Both the position numbers and the translations under genes were made by a program. DNA of 64,000 nucleotides from Wolfiporia cocos. Taxonomy: Eukaryota; Basidiomycota; Agaricomycetes; Polyporales; Phaeolaceae. Position 1 is the first letter of the stretch. Every line of letters begins with the position of its first letter. The stretch spans positions 4,960,001 to 5,024,000 of the forward strand of contig JACCLO010000001.1 in assembly GCA_029448655.1 (NCBI GenBank), in the 5' to 3' direction. This document shows, one piece after another, positions 32,751 through 43,069 of the stretch. A model generated the notes under the pieces. That model was not told where the DNA came from. It did no database searches and saw only the letters and a program-made list of their open reading frames with translations.

Positions 32751-34490
32751 ACTATTACTGTCTTATTTTCGAGTGTCGGGGTTGTCCTGACTCTCGTCCT
32801 GTGGTAGTCTTTTATCAGCTCCTTGGAATGCTCCAAGTTCACCTCATCTTCCCATGAGTTGTCGGCCGTGGCATAGCCTTTCCACTTGATGAAGTACTGG
32901 TGCTTCTTCCCTCGCCATCTGTCAGCCAGGATGGCTTCGACTTCGTACTCTTCTTGTCCCTTGATGATATCAGGTGGCGGCCGTAGGTAATTGGGTCCGT
33001 GCACCCTCGTTTCTCTGAACGGTTTTAGTAAGGCGGCATGGAATACCGGGTGAATTTTCCAGTTCGTCGGTAACTGCAACCGGTATGTCGTGGGTCCCAT
33101 CTTTTCTGCGATGGTGAAGGGTCCCTCTCTTTTTGGTGCTAGTTTGTTCGATTTGTAGGGGATTGTTAGGTTCTTGGCATCGAGCCAGACCTTGTCCCCT
33201 TTCTCAAGCTTTGGCAGTTCTCTGAGGAACCGTCCTGCCATTCTCTTCTGGGCTAATTCATGCGCGATGAATGCCATCTTTCGCGCCTCTTTGATCTTCT
33301 TGATCCTGTCAGCTGCTGCCGGGACGTTCCCTACTTTGTCATAATCTGGGAATCCCCTCGGGACGTATCCTAGGATTATTTCAAGTGGCGCTGGTCGGTT
33401 TTCGGTTCGTCTGGTGTTGTGCGCAAATTCGACGTCCGGCAGTCGCTGTACCCATTGGAATGGGTCGTTCATGCAATAGATGCGAAGGTATACTTCGATC
33501 TGTTGATTCATCCTTTCCGTTTGTCCATCTGTCTGGGGGTGGTATGCTGTACTCATTGCTGACTCTGTCCCTTGCAGTCGGCATAACTCCTTGAAGAGCT
33601 TTGATGCGAACTGCGGTCCTCTGTCTGAAATGATTTTTTGGGGGATTCCATATAGCGAGTAGATTTTTCGGTGAAATATCTTTGCCGCCCCTTCGCTAGT
33701 GATCGTTTTGTCGCATGGGGTGAGAGAGATGGCCTTGGATAGGCCATGGTCGACAATCACCATCATGGAGTCATACTTTCCGACTCTTGGCAGGTCGGTG
33801 ACAAAATCGACCGAGCACTGTGAGAAGGGGAGGGCGTCTTCCCGTGTCGGTATTGGTTGTAAAGGGGGTTTCAGCGGATTCCTATCAGGTTTCATCTGTT
33901 GACAGATTGCACAGCCCCGGACGTATTCCGCTATCATTGTTCTCATGTCAGGCCACCAAAAGTGGGTCGTAACCTGTACTGTTGTACCCCAGATCCCAGG
34001 GTGTCTGGCCGGGATCGTGTCGTGGTATTTTGAGATGACGTCTCGTCGAAGGCCCTCGTCCCTTGGCACGTACATCCTGCCCCTGTAGAGCAGTATCCCA
34101 TCCATTTGTTGCCATTCATCTGCGGTGGTTCTCGCGGGGAATTCGCCTGTGCCTCCTAGAGCACGGATCGCCTGTTCCGCAGATTCATCTCGATCGTTGG
34201 CGTTCTTGATTCGATCAATGATCGGGATCTGGATTGCGTGGACGACGAGTTCGTCTGGAATCATGGTGATTCCCTCGTTGTCCTCGTTGCTTTCGTCCTG
34301 GTGATACAACCTGGACAGTGTGTCGGCCATGACTAGTTTCCTTCCGGGGACGTGTTGTAACTTCAGGTCGAATTGCGAGAGGAATAGATGCCATCTCGCT
34401 TGTCGCCGATTTAGGCGCTGTGCGCTTCTCCAGTACGTCAGGTTCTGATGATCACTTCAGATCAAGATCCGGTGCGGTGCTCCTTCTAAC
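32414..34490 (-). CDS. Element B Pol: RNase H end, integrase, chromodomain
   Basis: Resumes pol after the solo gamma LTR. It contains the HHCC domain (RHPGIWG, CAICQQMKPD), the integrase core (CSVDFVTDLP, ISDRGPQFASK, TDGQTERMNQ), the C-terminal domain (GDKVWLDAKNL, FHAALLKPF) and the chromodomain (EEYEVEAILADRW, QYFIKWKGY, NSWEDEVNLEHS). All catalytic residues are present. The frame ends at tandem stops (32414). The same frame reopens at 32362-31646, with a stretch nearly identical to element A (LILWRAIEYYFRCLPRL). Confidence 0.88.
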
Positions 34491-35073
34491 TGTCACAGAC
34501 TTGCCTCTGTGCGACCCCTGGGCTCAGGGGGATCCCTACACGCCTGTATAGACGTAAGCCAACGGCGACGACGTACTCATACGGCCAACCCTAGGTGAAC
34601 TCATAGGTCCATCCCTAAGGTGCCCAGCCACCTAAGGTCCCGCAGACGACGCTGTCGCTGACCCACAGACTAGGCAGACGAGATAGAGGCCCCGGGCCAG
34701 CGAGTCACACAGGTGGTATCAAGAAAGGAGCTTGCGCTCAATGACGAGAATCCTAAAGATGGGGAGTAAGCCCCATCTTGTCGTAGCTTATATACATGAG
34801 CGTGGATACTACTAGTACTACCCTAAAGAGATGGCCTGTGCGCCGTATCTAAGGGATCAGGTGACAAGTAACGCTACATGACATACTGTGACCATAAGTG
34901 ACTGTACCTGAGGCGCGCGCTACCCTACAGCGCTAACCAGGCGGTCAGGTGATATACAGTAACTGGGCGCGACGTGAGAGTAGCGTTAGTGTAGCGGTGC
35001 GGCGTACGCCTAGCGCCGCACATACAACTAAGGCGAGGAGACGTACAGTGGCCCCCCGGGCACATCCGTGACA
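34491..35073 (-). repeat. Solo gamma LTR inside element B pol
   Basis: 583 bp, TGTCACAG to CCGTGACA on plus, with exact duplication CTAAC (34486-34490 and 35074-35078). It splits RNase H after EEWRHLL. This is a third nesting level: gamma in alpha in beta. Confidence 0.92.
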
Positions 35074-35078
35074 CTAAC

Positions 35079-37285
35079 AGGTGCCGCCATTCTTCTAAGG
35101 CTCGGACTATTCCGAGTAGTTCGCGATCGTAGATTTCATAGTTCCGTTCTGTAGATGTCAGGGACTGTGAGAGATATCCCACTGGCCGTTCGCGCCCTGT
35201 TTCATCTATCTGTTTCAGTACTGCTCCTGTGGCGAACTGAGACGCGTCTGTTTCGAGGATGAACGGTTTCTCCTTGTCTGGTGTTCCTAGTGCGGGCGCC
35301 GTTGTGAATGCTTTCTTCATGAATTCGAATGCTTTCTGTTCTTTCTCCGTCCATTGGAACCCTGTCCCTGTGACCGTTTTTGTGAGGTCTACCAAGGGTC
35401 GGGCGTGCGTAGAGTAGTGATCGATAAATTTCCGATAGAAGTTTGCAAATCCTAGGAAGGATCTGACTTCTTTGAGATTTCGGGGGGTCGGCCACTCCTT
35501 AATCCCATTGAGTTTCGCTGGGTCCATCTGGATATTTCCTGGAGTGATGACTAGTCCCAGAAATTCGACTCTGTCGACACCGAAGGCGCATTTTTCGGGT
35601 TTCACAAAGAGATGGTTATCCACCAATCTCTGAAGGATCCGCCGCTCCCGTTCCTTGTGTATTTTCTCGTCTCCTGAGAAAATGAGGATGTCGTCCATAT
35701 AAACAAGCACCCATCCTTCGAGGATTTCTTCTTTCAGGATTTCGTTCATCATTGCTTGGAAGGTCCCGGGTGCATTGCACAATCCGAAAAACATAACCGT
35801 GGGTTCGTACAACCCTCGGTTTGTTTTGAAGGCTGCTTTCCATTCGTCTCCCTTCTTGATCCGCACGTTGTTGTATCCCGCTCTAAGGTCCATTTTTGTG
35901 AAGATCCTTGCTCCTTTTAGTTTTTCCAGAAGCTCTGAGATCAGTGGTAAGGGATAGACGTTCTTTATCGTTCCTTCGTTCAGATATCGATAATCTTGAC
36001 AGGGTCGTAGGCCACTGTCTTTCTTTGGGACGAAAAAGAATGGTGACGCCATCGGGGATTTCGAGGGGACAATGAATCCCTTGGCCAAGTTTTCTTTTAG
36101 GAATTCGTCCAGCGCCTGCTGCTCTTTAGGCGAGAGTGCATAGACTTTGCAGTCTTTTGGTACGAAATCGGGCTTTAATTCGATTGCGTGGTCCCATGGT
36201 CTCGACGGGGGGAACGCTGCTGCGGACTTCTTACTGAACACCTTGGCGAAGTCCAGTAGGTGTTTCGGGACCATCTCCTCAATCGTTTGTTCTGGTTCGG
36301 GCGTTTTCTGTGCGAATTCCTGGGATTTCGTCAGCACTTTCCTGACAGCGTTGATGATTTGTATCTTTGTTCGGAACTTCTTTCGCGTCTCCCCTTTCTT
36401 TCCTATGATCCTAGGGTTGTCTTTCGCGAAGCGTCGGATCGCTTCGTACTCCTCGGGAGTATAGAGCCACTGCGCTGTTTCTTCTGGCTGGTCTGTGGAT
36501 CCAAACCCTTTCTCCCCTCGTTCTGTTTCATCTAGGTCTTCGACCTCTAAGATGTCGGGGGTGAGGTGTCGTTCGAAGATTATCTGGGCTATTCGCATGC
36601 CCGGGATAATTCTATGCGCTTTGTCTGAGTAGTTGAAGACGATGGCCCCGACGTCTCCTCGGTAGTCCGAGTCTATGACTCCAGCTTGTACTACCAATCC
36701 GTGTCTGAGGGTGTTGCCTGATCGTCCGGCCAGCCTCCCATACGATCCCTTCGGGATCTTTATTTTTACTCCTGTAGAGACGAGTTTCCATCCTCCGGCA
36801 GGAATCTCGGTTTCTTCTGCGGCGTAAAGGTCATACCCTGCAGCTTCTTGGGTCCCCCTTGTTGGAATTTTTCCTTCTGGGGCAACTACCATTTCCACCG
36901 TATCCATTCGGATCGTGGCTTCCTGTTTCTTTTCTTCTGCCCCTAGTATTGATCGTACATCGACTGTTTGGTCCTTCCAGTCGATTGTGGGGTTTTCATC
37001 TTTCAGCCATCCATACCCTAGAATCATATTCTCTGTTCCGATTGATCCTACCAGGAATCGGACTTTTCGCGTTTTCTGGGTCTTCGGATATCGTAGTAGT
37101 ATGGTGGCTTCTCGGTCTATTCGCCCATCTTTGTTTTCTGTTCCGTCAACATTTTTGACGATGATCGGGTTCTTCAAGGGTTGCGTGGGCACCTTGTATT
37201 TTTCTACCACTCTGCTGTGGATCAGGTTCGACATTGCTCCTGAGTCGATTAGTGCATTGCACTTCACGGGTTTTGCCAGCGTCAT
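35079..37285 (-). CDS. Element B Pol: protease, dUTPase, RT, RNase H
   Basis: One frame of about 735 codons from the first ATG. The frame is open further upstream, past the gag stop. Domains in order: aspartic protease ([12 protein letters not shown], residues about 11-20; ILGYGWL near 92), dUTPase (about 135-270: [55 protein letters not shown]), RT (about 340-560: [22 protein letters not shown]), RNase H ([14 protein letters not shown]). Motif 2 of dUTPase lacks the usual PRSS serine pair. A dUTPase between protease and RT is unusual for Ty3/gypsy and differs from the beta family here. The frame is minus one relative to gag, so translation probably needs a frameshift near the gag stop. Confidence 0.92.
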
Positions 37286-37374
37286 GATTACCGGGATGAA
37301 GAGGGATCGATTCTTCTCGAACGAGGTAATTACATGTGCTGCTTTCTCGGAGGGTAAGACCGTGGGCTTCCCTC

Positions 37375-39225
37375 CTAGGCAAAATCCTGTTCCTCTACAA
37401 GCCGTGCTAGGAGCTCGGGGTTCTTGGCTTTCAGGGCCCTAATTGCTGTGACCGCTCTGTTAGCGGTAATGTATTCAGTCTCTTCCTCAGAGACTTCTTC
37501 AATGCGAGCTTCTTGCTCGGCTTCTTCTTCTTCGGTTTTTCGAGTAGTCCGCCTAGGGCGGACTGGCTTCCTCGGCCTCTTTGGGCAGTCTCGCGACATA
37601 TGCCCTGGCTGATGACAGGTGAAACATTTTCCCTTCTTGATGTGATCCTCCCTTTCCTGGGTGGTCATTCGATCTACATCCATCGCATTCGGATCTTTCG
37701 GTGCGGGTGTCTGCGGAGCACTAGTGCGTCCGTTATTCTGGTTCGAGGCTTGCCAAGCCTTTTTCTTGACAAACGGTTTATCCCGTTTTAAGAATATCTT
37801 GTACGTATTTTCATAGTACGAGGCAGCGGACTGCCATTCGTCAATGGTCGCTGGCAGCGGCCGTACACCGATGATGTATCGGGTCGTGTGTTCGGGTAAC
37901 CCTTTCTCGAAGAGGGTTATGAGCAACGCGTTTCCGTCCGCGCTGTATCGATCGTACTGGGCCTTTCCGGCCAAGTTGTTGAATTCGGTGATATAATCAT
38001 CGATGTCCTTTCTGTCCTGGGCTACTTCCAGGATTTTCTTCCGCGCCTTCTGTACTTCTTCGATGGCTCCGAAGGCCTTCTGAAAGTCTGCATCGAATTG
38101 TGCGAGACTAGGCGGGAAGAATCGTTTCGTCTGGGGGTTCGTATAAACCCGGTGATAATTCTGTTTCCATTGGCCCGTTTTCCCCTTGTTCGAAATATAA
38201 GAGAGGATAAAGATCACTCTCTGAACGTCATTTTGGAACGACGTTTCGTACATCGTAAACCAGGAATTGCACTGGTTTATGAAGTTCTGCATGTCGGATC
38301 GTTCCCCGTCGAATACGTCTGGGGGGTTGATTTTTATCATCGGGGGTCGATAGTACGGGTTCGGCGCCGGAGGTTGAGGCTGCGGCGCATTCGGTGGTGG
38401 AGGGCCTCCTGGGGGTCCTCCTCCTCCCGGGTATCCTCCACCCGGGTTTCCTGGATTTCCTCCGGGGTTCCCTGGGTTTCCTCTTCCAGGGTTTCCTCCT
38501 CTGGGGTTCGCGGGGGTTCCTCCTCCGAGTCCTCCAGGAGGGGGGGCATTTCCTCCTCCGAGTCCGAAGTTTCCTCCCAATCCTCCTCCGCTTGTACCTG
38601 CGGAGGTTCGTCCAAATAGGCCTGAAGGCCACGTTCCTGGGTTTGTCGTTCCCATTCCTCCGCTTGGGCTAGTCCAAGACGGATTTCCTCCGCTACCCAT
38701 TCCGGGTGCGTTCTGTGGGGGGTTTCCAAAGAGGTCTGTTCCTCCAGCCATAGACCCAATCCCACTCTGCGCAAAAGCAGATATAAATCCTGGAGGGTCC
38801 TGTCCTCCGGTCTGGCTGTTATCTGTTCCTGTAAGGTTTCCAGGATTTCTCCCATCATCTCCGATGCGCTCAATTCCTGCCATTCCTGTGGCGCCCGAAG
38901 GCTGATTCGTATTTCCATCGGCATCGAAGGTTCTGTTGATGGTTTCGGTTTCGTTTTCGGTCAACATCGCGGTTGACATCGGAGGGATTTCTCCGAATCG
39001 TTCGAACGCTTCACGCGTTATTTCCCAAGCGGTCGTTCCTGCGGAGGGGTATACTTCTACCCACTTCGATGCTCTATCTTCTCTTGGAATGGCAACAATT
39101 CCTCCGCGGTTACGGAAGGCTCCAATGATGTCAGTCCACTCGTATCGGTGGAGTCTGTAAACTCCCTGAATGTCCTCGGGCAAGAGTTCAATCAGTCGTG
39201 CTGGGAATTCTGGTCCAAATATCAT
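37375..39225 (-). CDS. Element B Gag (616 aa), intact
   Basis: Starts 47 nt inside the 5' LTR with [20 protein letters not shown]. Residues about 190-290 are a glycine/proline-rich linker; the capsid-like domain follows ([20 protein letters not shown] and onward), then a CCHC knuckle [14 protein letters not shown] near residue 520 and an acidic coiled C-terminus. The gag of element A is homologous but has two stops. Gag would assemble the virus-like particle and bind the element RNA. Confidence 0.92.
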   Translation of the reverse strand: MIFGPEFPARLIELLPEDIQGVYRLHRYEWTDIIGAFRNRGGIVAIPREDRASKWVEVYPSAGTTAWEITREAFERFGEIPPMSTAMLTENETETINRTFDADGNTNQPSGATGMAGIERIGDDGRNPGNLTGTDNSQTGGQDPPGFISAFAQSGIGSMAGGTDLFGNPPQNAPGMGSGGNPSWTSPSGGMGTTNPGTWPSGLFGRTSAGTSGGGLGGNFGLGGGNAPPPGGLGGGTPANPRGGNPGRGNPGNPGGNPGNPGGGYPGGGGPPGGPPPPNAPQPQPPAPNPYYRPPMIKINPPDVFDGERSDMQNFINQCNSWFTMYETSFQNDVQRVIFILSYISNKGKTGQWKQNYHRVYTNPQTKRFFPPSLAQFDADFQKAFGAIEEVQKARKKILEVAQDRKDIDDYITEFNNLAGKAQYDRYSADGNALLITLFEKGLPEHTTRYIIGVRPLPATIDEWQSAASYYENTYKIFLKRDKPFVKKKAWQASNQNNGRTSAPQTPAPKDPNAMDVDRMTTQEREDHIKKGKCFTCHQPGHMSRDCPKRPRKPVRPRRTTRKTEEEEAEQEARIEEVSEEETEYITANRAVTAIRALKAKNPELLARLVEEQDFA

Positions 39226-39259
39226 GTGCCCTTACACCGTGATAGGTGAGGGTGTGATA

Positions 39260-39270
39260 AGCTCGACCTT
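39260..39270 (-). other. Primer-binding site of element B (self-priming type)
   Basis: AAGGTCGAGCT on the minus strand, one base inside the 5' LTR, exactly complementary to AGCTCGACCTT at 39607-39597 in the LTR. Confidence 0.8.
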
Positions 39271-39271
39271 C

Positions 39272-39980
39272 TGTTACGGGTCGAATACCCGTTCGTATAT
39301 TCGGGTTGCGAATATAGATCGTTCTTCTGCACGTAGGCACGTCGCCGTATGCAAGGCAAATACTCGTTAGATGCCTTCGGGTCCTAAGTGAAGTCCTTAG
39401 GAGATCGGTTAATATCCAATACGCGTTAGAGGATATAATATGTTTCAGGTGCGAGTCGAATAGAATATAAGACTCGCCTAAGTCCGAGAAGTCAGTGTGC
39501 ACTTCGAGGACTTAGTCGTTCGGTTGCTCGAGTGAGAAATACTGAGCGTAGTTTCCTACGTTTGAGAACGAGTATAAGACTTCTTGTTTGTACAACAAGG
39601 TCGAGCTAAAGAGCCTCGACAGTAAGTACATGAGTTTATATACTACGTTAGGTTTCAGAGGTCATGTCTGTCCCAGATGTCACCGATACTATCTACGCTA
39701 TAGTCCCAAACGTCTGATAAGTATGGAGTGATATATCTGAGACGATAGATAGGAATGATGGCGGTTGAACGCCAGCTGTCAGCTAATAAACGATGGACAT
39801 GAAACGGGGGCAGGGTTGGATCTGCCAAAGATGAAACGAGCCCTATCGACTAGTACAACTGGGGATGCGCCCAGTAGAGTCACGAGTAGCCAGGGCAGTT
39901 GGTTGTGCAACAAGTCCCTGTATCGTATTCACCCAGTGGTGAGTTATGCCAGCGTTTGAAAATTCAAAATAACCGTAACA
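39272..39980 (-). repeat. 5' LTR of alpha element B
   Basis: 709 bp, followed by the target duplication CTATT. It carries the alpha TATA box and start motif (39597-39607). Confidence 0.93.
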
Positions 39981-40775
39981 CTATTCTTGGTCGTCTCACT
40001 AGCCGCGTTATTGTACGCAAACTCTGCCGTGGGGAGATAGAACACCCAGTTATCTTTTTGGATAACGTCGATGTAACATCGTAGGTATTGTTCTAGAATT
40101 TGGTTAATTCTCTCCGTTTGGCCATCCGCTTGCAGGTGGTAGGCTGTCGTCATCGACCTCTGAATTCCCAATTGCTCGCACCATCCCTTGAATAACTCGG
40201 AAGAGAATTGCGGTCCTGTGTCCGAAATGATTTGTTTCGGCAGTCCGTGGTTCGGATAAATCCGAAGGTACAGGAGGTTCGCTAATTCCTTTGCCGAGAT
40301 ATTGTCTGACGTGGGAATGAAGTGTGCGCGCTTGGTCAATCGGTCCACTACTACCATGATAGCGGTGAATTGTTTGAATTCGCCGCTAGGCGGTAAGTGA
40401 ACGATGAAGTCGATTGTGATTGTGTCCCAGGGTGCTTCCGGTACCGGGAGCGGTTGCAGGGGTCCATACGGGGTCTGGTTGCGGTTCTTCATGCGCTGGC
40501 ATGTGTCACAACCTTCCACGTATTGCTTCACCATCGTGGTCATTCCAGGCCACCAGTAATTACGTGATAGAAGTTCATAGGTCTTCCATCGTCCGAAGTG
40601 TCCGGCAGTCACATGGTCATGATGTAACTCCAGAATCTTCGTGCGCAATTCCTTAGGCTCTTTTGGAACGTACACTTTTCCTCGTCTGAGGAGTAATCCG
40701 GCCTCCATGTTCCATTCCTGGAGATCTTTACCGAATTCCTTGGGACCACTTTTCAGTAGTTCCTGGTAATCTTTG
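39981..40775 (-). pseudogene. Element N integrase N-terminal half
   Basis: Encodes the linker after RNase H, the HHCC domain (LHHDHVTAGHFGRW, CDTCQRMK) and the integrase core (TIDFIVHLPPS, IISDTGPQFSSE, ADGQTERINQI), with all acidic residues present. It joins 30925 across element B. The one change I notice against element D in the core is YHLQADG for YHPQADG. It ends abruptly at the gamma element, at a position equivalent to 49586 of element D. Confidence 0.88.
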
Positions 40776-41354
40776 TGTCACAGATTATCTAGGGGGATAT
40801 CTGACTATCCTCGCTATAGGTTATACGGGCGGCGCTAGGCGTACGCCGCTCCTCTGAGCCTCAGCCACCTCTCACGTGCGTCTCTTTAGCTTGTTGGTCA
40901 CCTGATTGTTAGGTTAGCGCTGTAGGGTAGCGCGCGCCTCATCATACTCACGTTACACGTCACACTATGTATCACATGCCTCGCTTACGTACTTACTTAC
41001 CTCAGCTGTTAGGGCGGTGCTGCGCACAGGCCAGCACTTAAGGGTAGACACTTAGCGTACCGTTCTTGCATGTATATAAGATATGACAGGATTGGGGCCT
41101 ACTCCCCATCCTTAAGATTCTCGACGTTTGGGCCTCTGGCTCCTCTCTCACTTGTGCGCCGTGCGACTCGCCTTAGGGCGTCCTCTACTGCTAGGCTGGT
41201 AGCGACTCGACAGTATAAGTATCCTGTACGACGACTTCCTTAATTCCGAGGGAATGCCTCTGTACTCGCCGCTGCTCGTCGCCGCTTTGTAGCAAGACCT
41301 TGGGGATTTCCCCTGCCTATAGCAGGGTCGCACAGCCCTTGTAAGTCTGTGTCA
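40776..41354 (+). repeat. Left LTR of the gamma element
   Basis: 579 bp. TATATAA at 41073-41079 and the start-region motif ATCCTTAAGATT at 41108-41119. Confidence 0.93.
41073..41119 (+). promoter_or_regulatory. TATA box and predicted transcript start, gamma LTR
   Basis: TATATAA lies 29-35 nt upstream of ATCCTTAAGATT, which is exactly complementary over 12 nt to the site just inside this LTR (41356-41367). Confidence 0.7.
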
Positions 41355-41355
41355 T

Positions 41356-41367
41356 AATCTTAAGGAT
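41356..41367 (+). other. Primer-binding site of the gamma element (self-priming type)
   Basis: AATCTTAAGGAT starts two bases after the LTR end and pairs over 12 nt with 41108-41119. Confidence 0.8.
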
Positions 41368-42151
41368 ATCTTACCTCCCCCCGTGCGTCCCCGCGCATGG
41401 GCCGAGGGTTCTCTACCTATAGGTCGCCATGGCAATGCGGCGGGGCAGCCTCTGGTAGAAGCGCCAGAGGTCCGTAGTTTTACGAGCCCCCACGAAGCAT
41501 TACACCAGGCAAAGCGACCATAGGGAATGAGAAAGTAAGTCCGCCCCCCACCGAACACTGGGTAGCCGGGTCGAACGTCCATAAGCCGCGCTCGAGGGCC
41601 CGCCGCCATTCGCCTGACAAGGCAATGCGCGCGTGGAGGTCTAGTGCTGGACGTCCATTACCCTGGGCGGCAGGAGTCAAGCACCGAATCTTTGACTAGT
41701 GGGTATGCGAAGGAACCCGCAAGGGTCTCCAACCCCACACCGACAGTCACGAAGGTCAGACAACAACATCTACGACCAACTACCTCTCCGACAGCGCAAA
41801 CCACATACCCCGAGGTCGGCGCGTCACGCTCAGCCACGTCGGCGTCAGTCCTAGGAGGCGGAATGCTTGTCACATTACCACAACCTCCGATGGGCCCGCT
41901 CACCTCTGACGAGCCTCATACGCTCACGTCGCGGGATGTAAGGGAAGCAGGGATGGTCACGGTTTGCTCCCAATGCTCTCCTGCAGGCGCGCGCTCTTTA
42001 CTGCTCCACTGGCGGACGGACCGCCCACTTGGATGCTCCCCACTCTACGTTGCAAGGGATGGGCCAGGTGTTAAACAGCTAACCAAGGATGCGAGGATCG
42101 TAGGATGATAGGTAGAACGTCAGGGACGACGTTTTTCGGGAGGGGGGATAA
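41368..42151 (+). other. Interior of the gamma element, no recognisable gene
   Basis: A 154-codon frame (41644-42108) is open, but it is rich in S/T/P with no motif and the opposite strand is open too. I regard it as non-coding. The only functional signals are the priming site at the left and the purine tract at 42139-42151. Confidence 0.5.
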
Positions 42152-42730
42152 TGTCACAGATTATCTAGGGGGATATCTGACTATCCTCGCTATAGGTTAT
42201 ACGGGCGGCGCTAGGCGTACGCCGCTCCTCTGAGCCTCAGCCACCTCTCACGTGCGTCTCTTTAGCTTGTTGGTCACCTGATTGTTAGGTTAGCGCTGTA
42301 GGGTAGCGCGCGCCTCATCATACTCACGTTACACGTCACACTATGTATCACATGCCTCGCTTACGTACTTACTTACCTCAGCTGTTAGGGCGGTGCTGCG
42401 CACAGGCCAGCACTTAAGGGTAGACACTTAGCGTACCGTTCTTGCATGTATATAAGATACGACAGGATTGGGGCCTACTCCCCATCCTTAAGATTCTCGA
42501 CGTTTGGGCCTCTGGCTCCTCTCTCACTTGTGCGCCGTGCGACTCGCCTTAGGGCGTCCTCTACTGCTAGGCTGGTAGCGACTCGACAGTATAAGTATCC
42601 TGTACGACGACTTCCTTAATTCCGAGGGAATGCCTCTGTACTCGCCGCTGCTCGTCGCCGCTTTGTAGCAAGACCTTGGGGATTTCCCCTGCCTATAGCA
42701 GGGTCGCACAGCCCTTGTAAGTCTGTGTCA
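42152..42730 (+). repeat. Right LTR of the gamma element
   Basis: 579 bp, the same as the left LTR apart from a C at about 42465 where the left copy has T. Very recent by that measure. Confidence 0.93.
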
Positions 42731-43069
42731 GCTCCAGCCACTTCCACAACATGGACCTACGGTCCAAACAAACGTTCTTACTGGTGCGGCCATTACCGGC
42801 GCACATGGTCTACTGTAGTTTACGACTTAGCTGTATTAGTTATGTCTGCGCACAGACCATCCTCATGTTTGGCTCCCTTATTGGTAACCAAACAAAGCAT
42901 GTATATAAGTAGGGCTATCACTGCGGATAAGCCTTAGATTTGTTCTCTGCATTTGCACAGTCACATAACATCTCTGCTTGCGCCTACTAGTCTCCTCACC
43001 AACCTCCAGCAACTCCTTCAAAGTCGCTTATAAGGTTATAGTGTGAGTCCCACAGTCTAGTCTGTGTCA
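42731..43069 (+). repeat. 5' LTR of element D, right half only
   Basis: It corresponds to the last 339 bp of the 699-bp beta LTR. The U3 half is gone at the gamma junction, but the TATA box and start region remain. Confidence 0.9.
42902..42946 (+). promoter_or_regulatory. TATA box and predicted transcript start, beta LTR
   Basis: TATATAA at 42902-42908. AGATTTGTTCT (42936-42946), about 30 nt downstream, is the exact complement of the primer-binding site at 43072-43082. The identical pair is seen in element E (58049-58093 and 58218-58228). Confidence 0.72.

Larger units (their letters stand above)
30926..39980 (-). mobile_element. Family-alpha Ty3/gypsy element B (9.06 kb), nested in N
   Basis: Two 709-bp LTRs, TSD CTATT on both sides (30921-30925 and 39981-39985), purine tract next to the 3' LTR and a self-priming site next to the 5' LTR. 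Gene order is the same as element A. LTRs differ at only a few positions by eye, so it is younger than A. Gag is intact. Pol is continuous from protease through RNase H but split by a solo gamma LTR. It broke the integrase of element N between TTKN and SPFF. Confidence 0.94.
40776..42730 (+). mobile_element. Non-autonomous gamma LTR element (1955 bp)
   Basis: Two 579-bp LTRs (TGTCACAG to CTGTGTCA) that I find to differ at one position surround a 797-bp interior. The interior has a self-priming site and a purine tract (GGGAGGGGGGATAA), but no Gag or Pol. The flanks are CTTTG on the left and GCTCC on the right, so there is no target duplication. The left side is integrase of element N, the right side is the middle of the 5' LTR of element D. 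The element therefore marks a deletion junction. It must use enzymes from another family for transposition. Confidence 0.88.

Noticed and set aside
41644..42108. 154-codon frame inside the gamma element as a Gag or accessory gene
   Set aside because: Low-complexity S/T/P composition, no knuckle, no capsid-like part, and the opposite strand is open as well.
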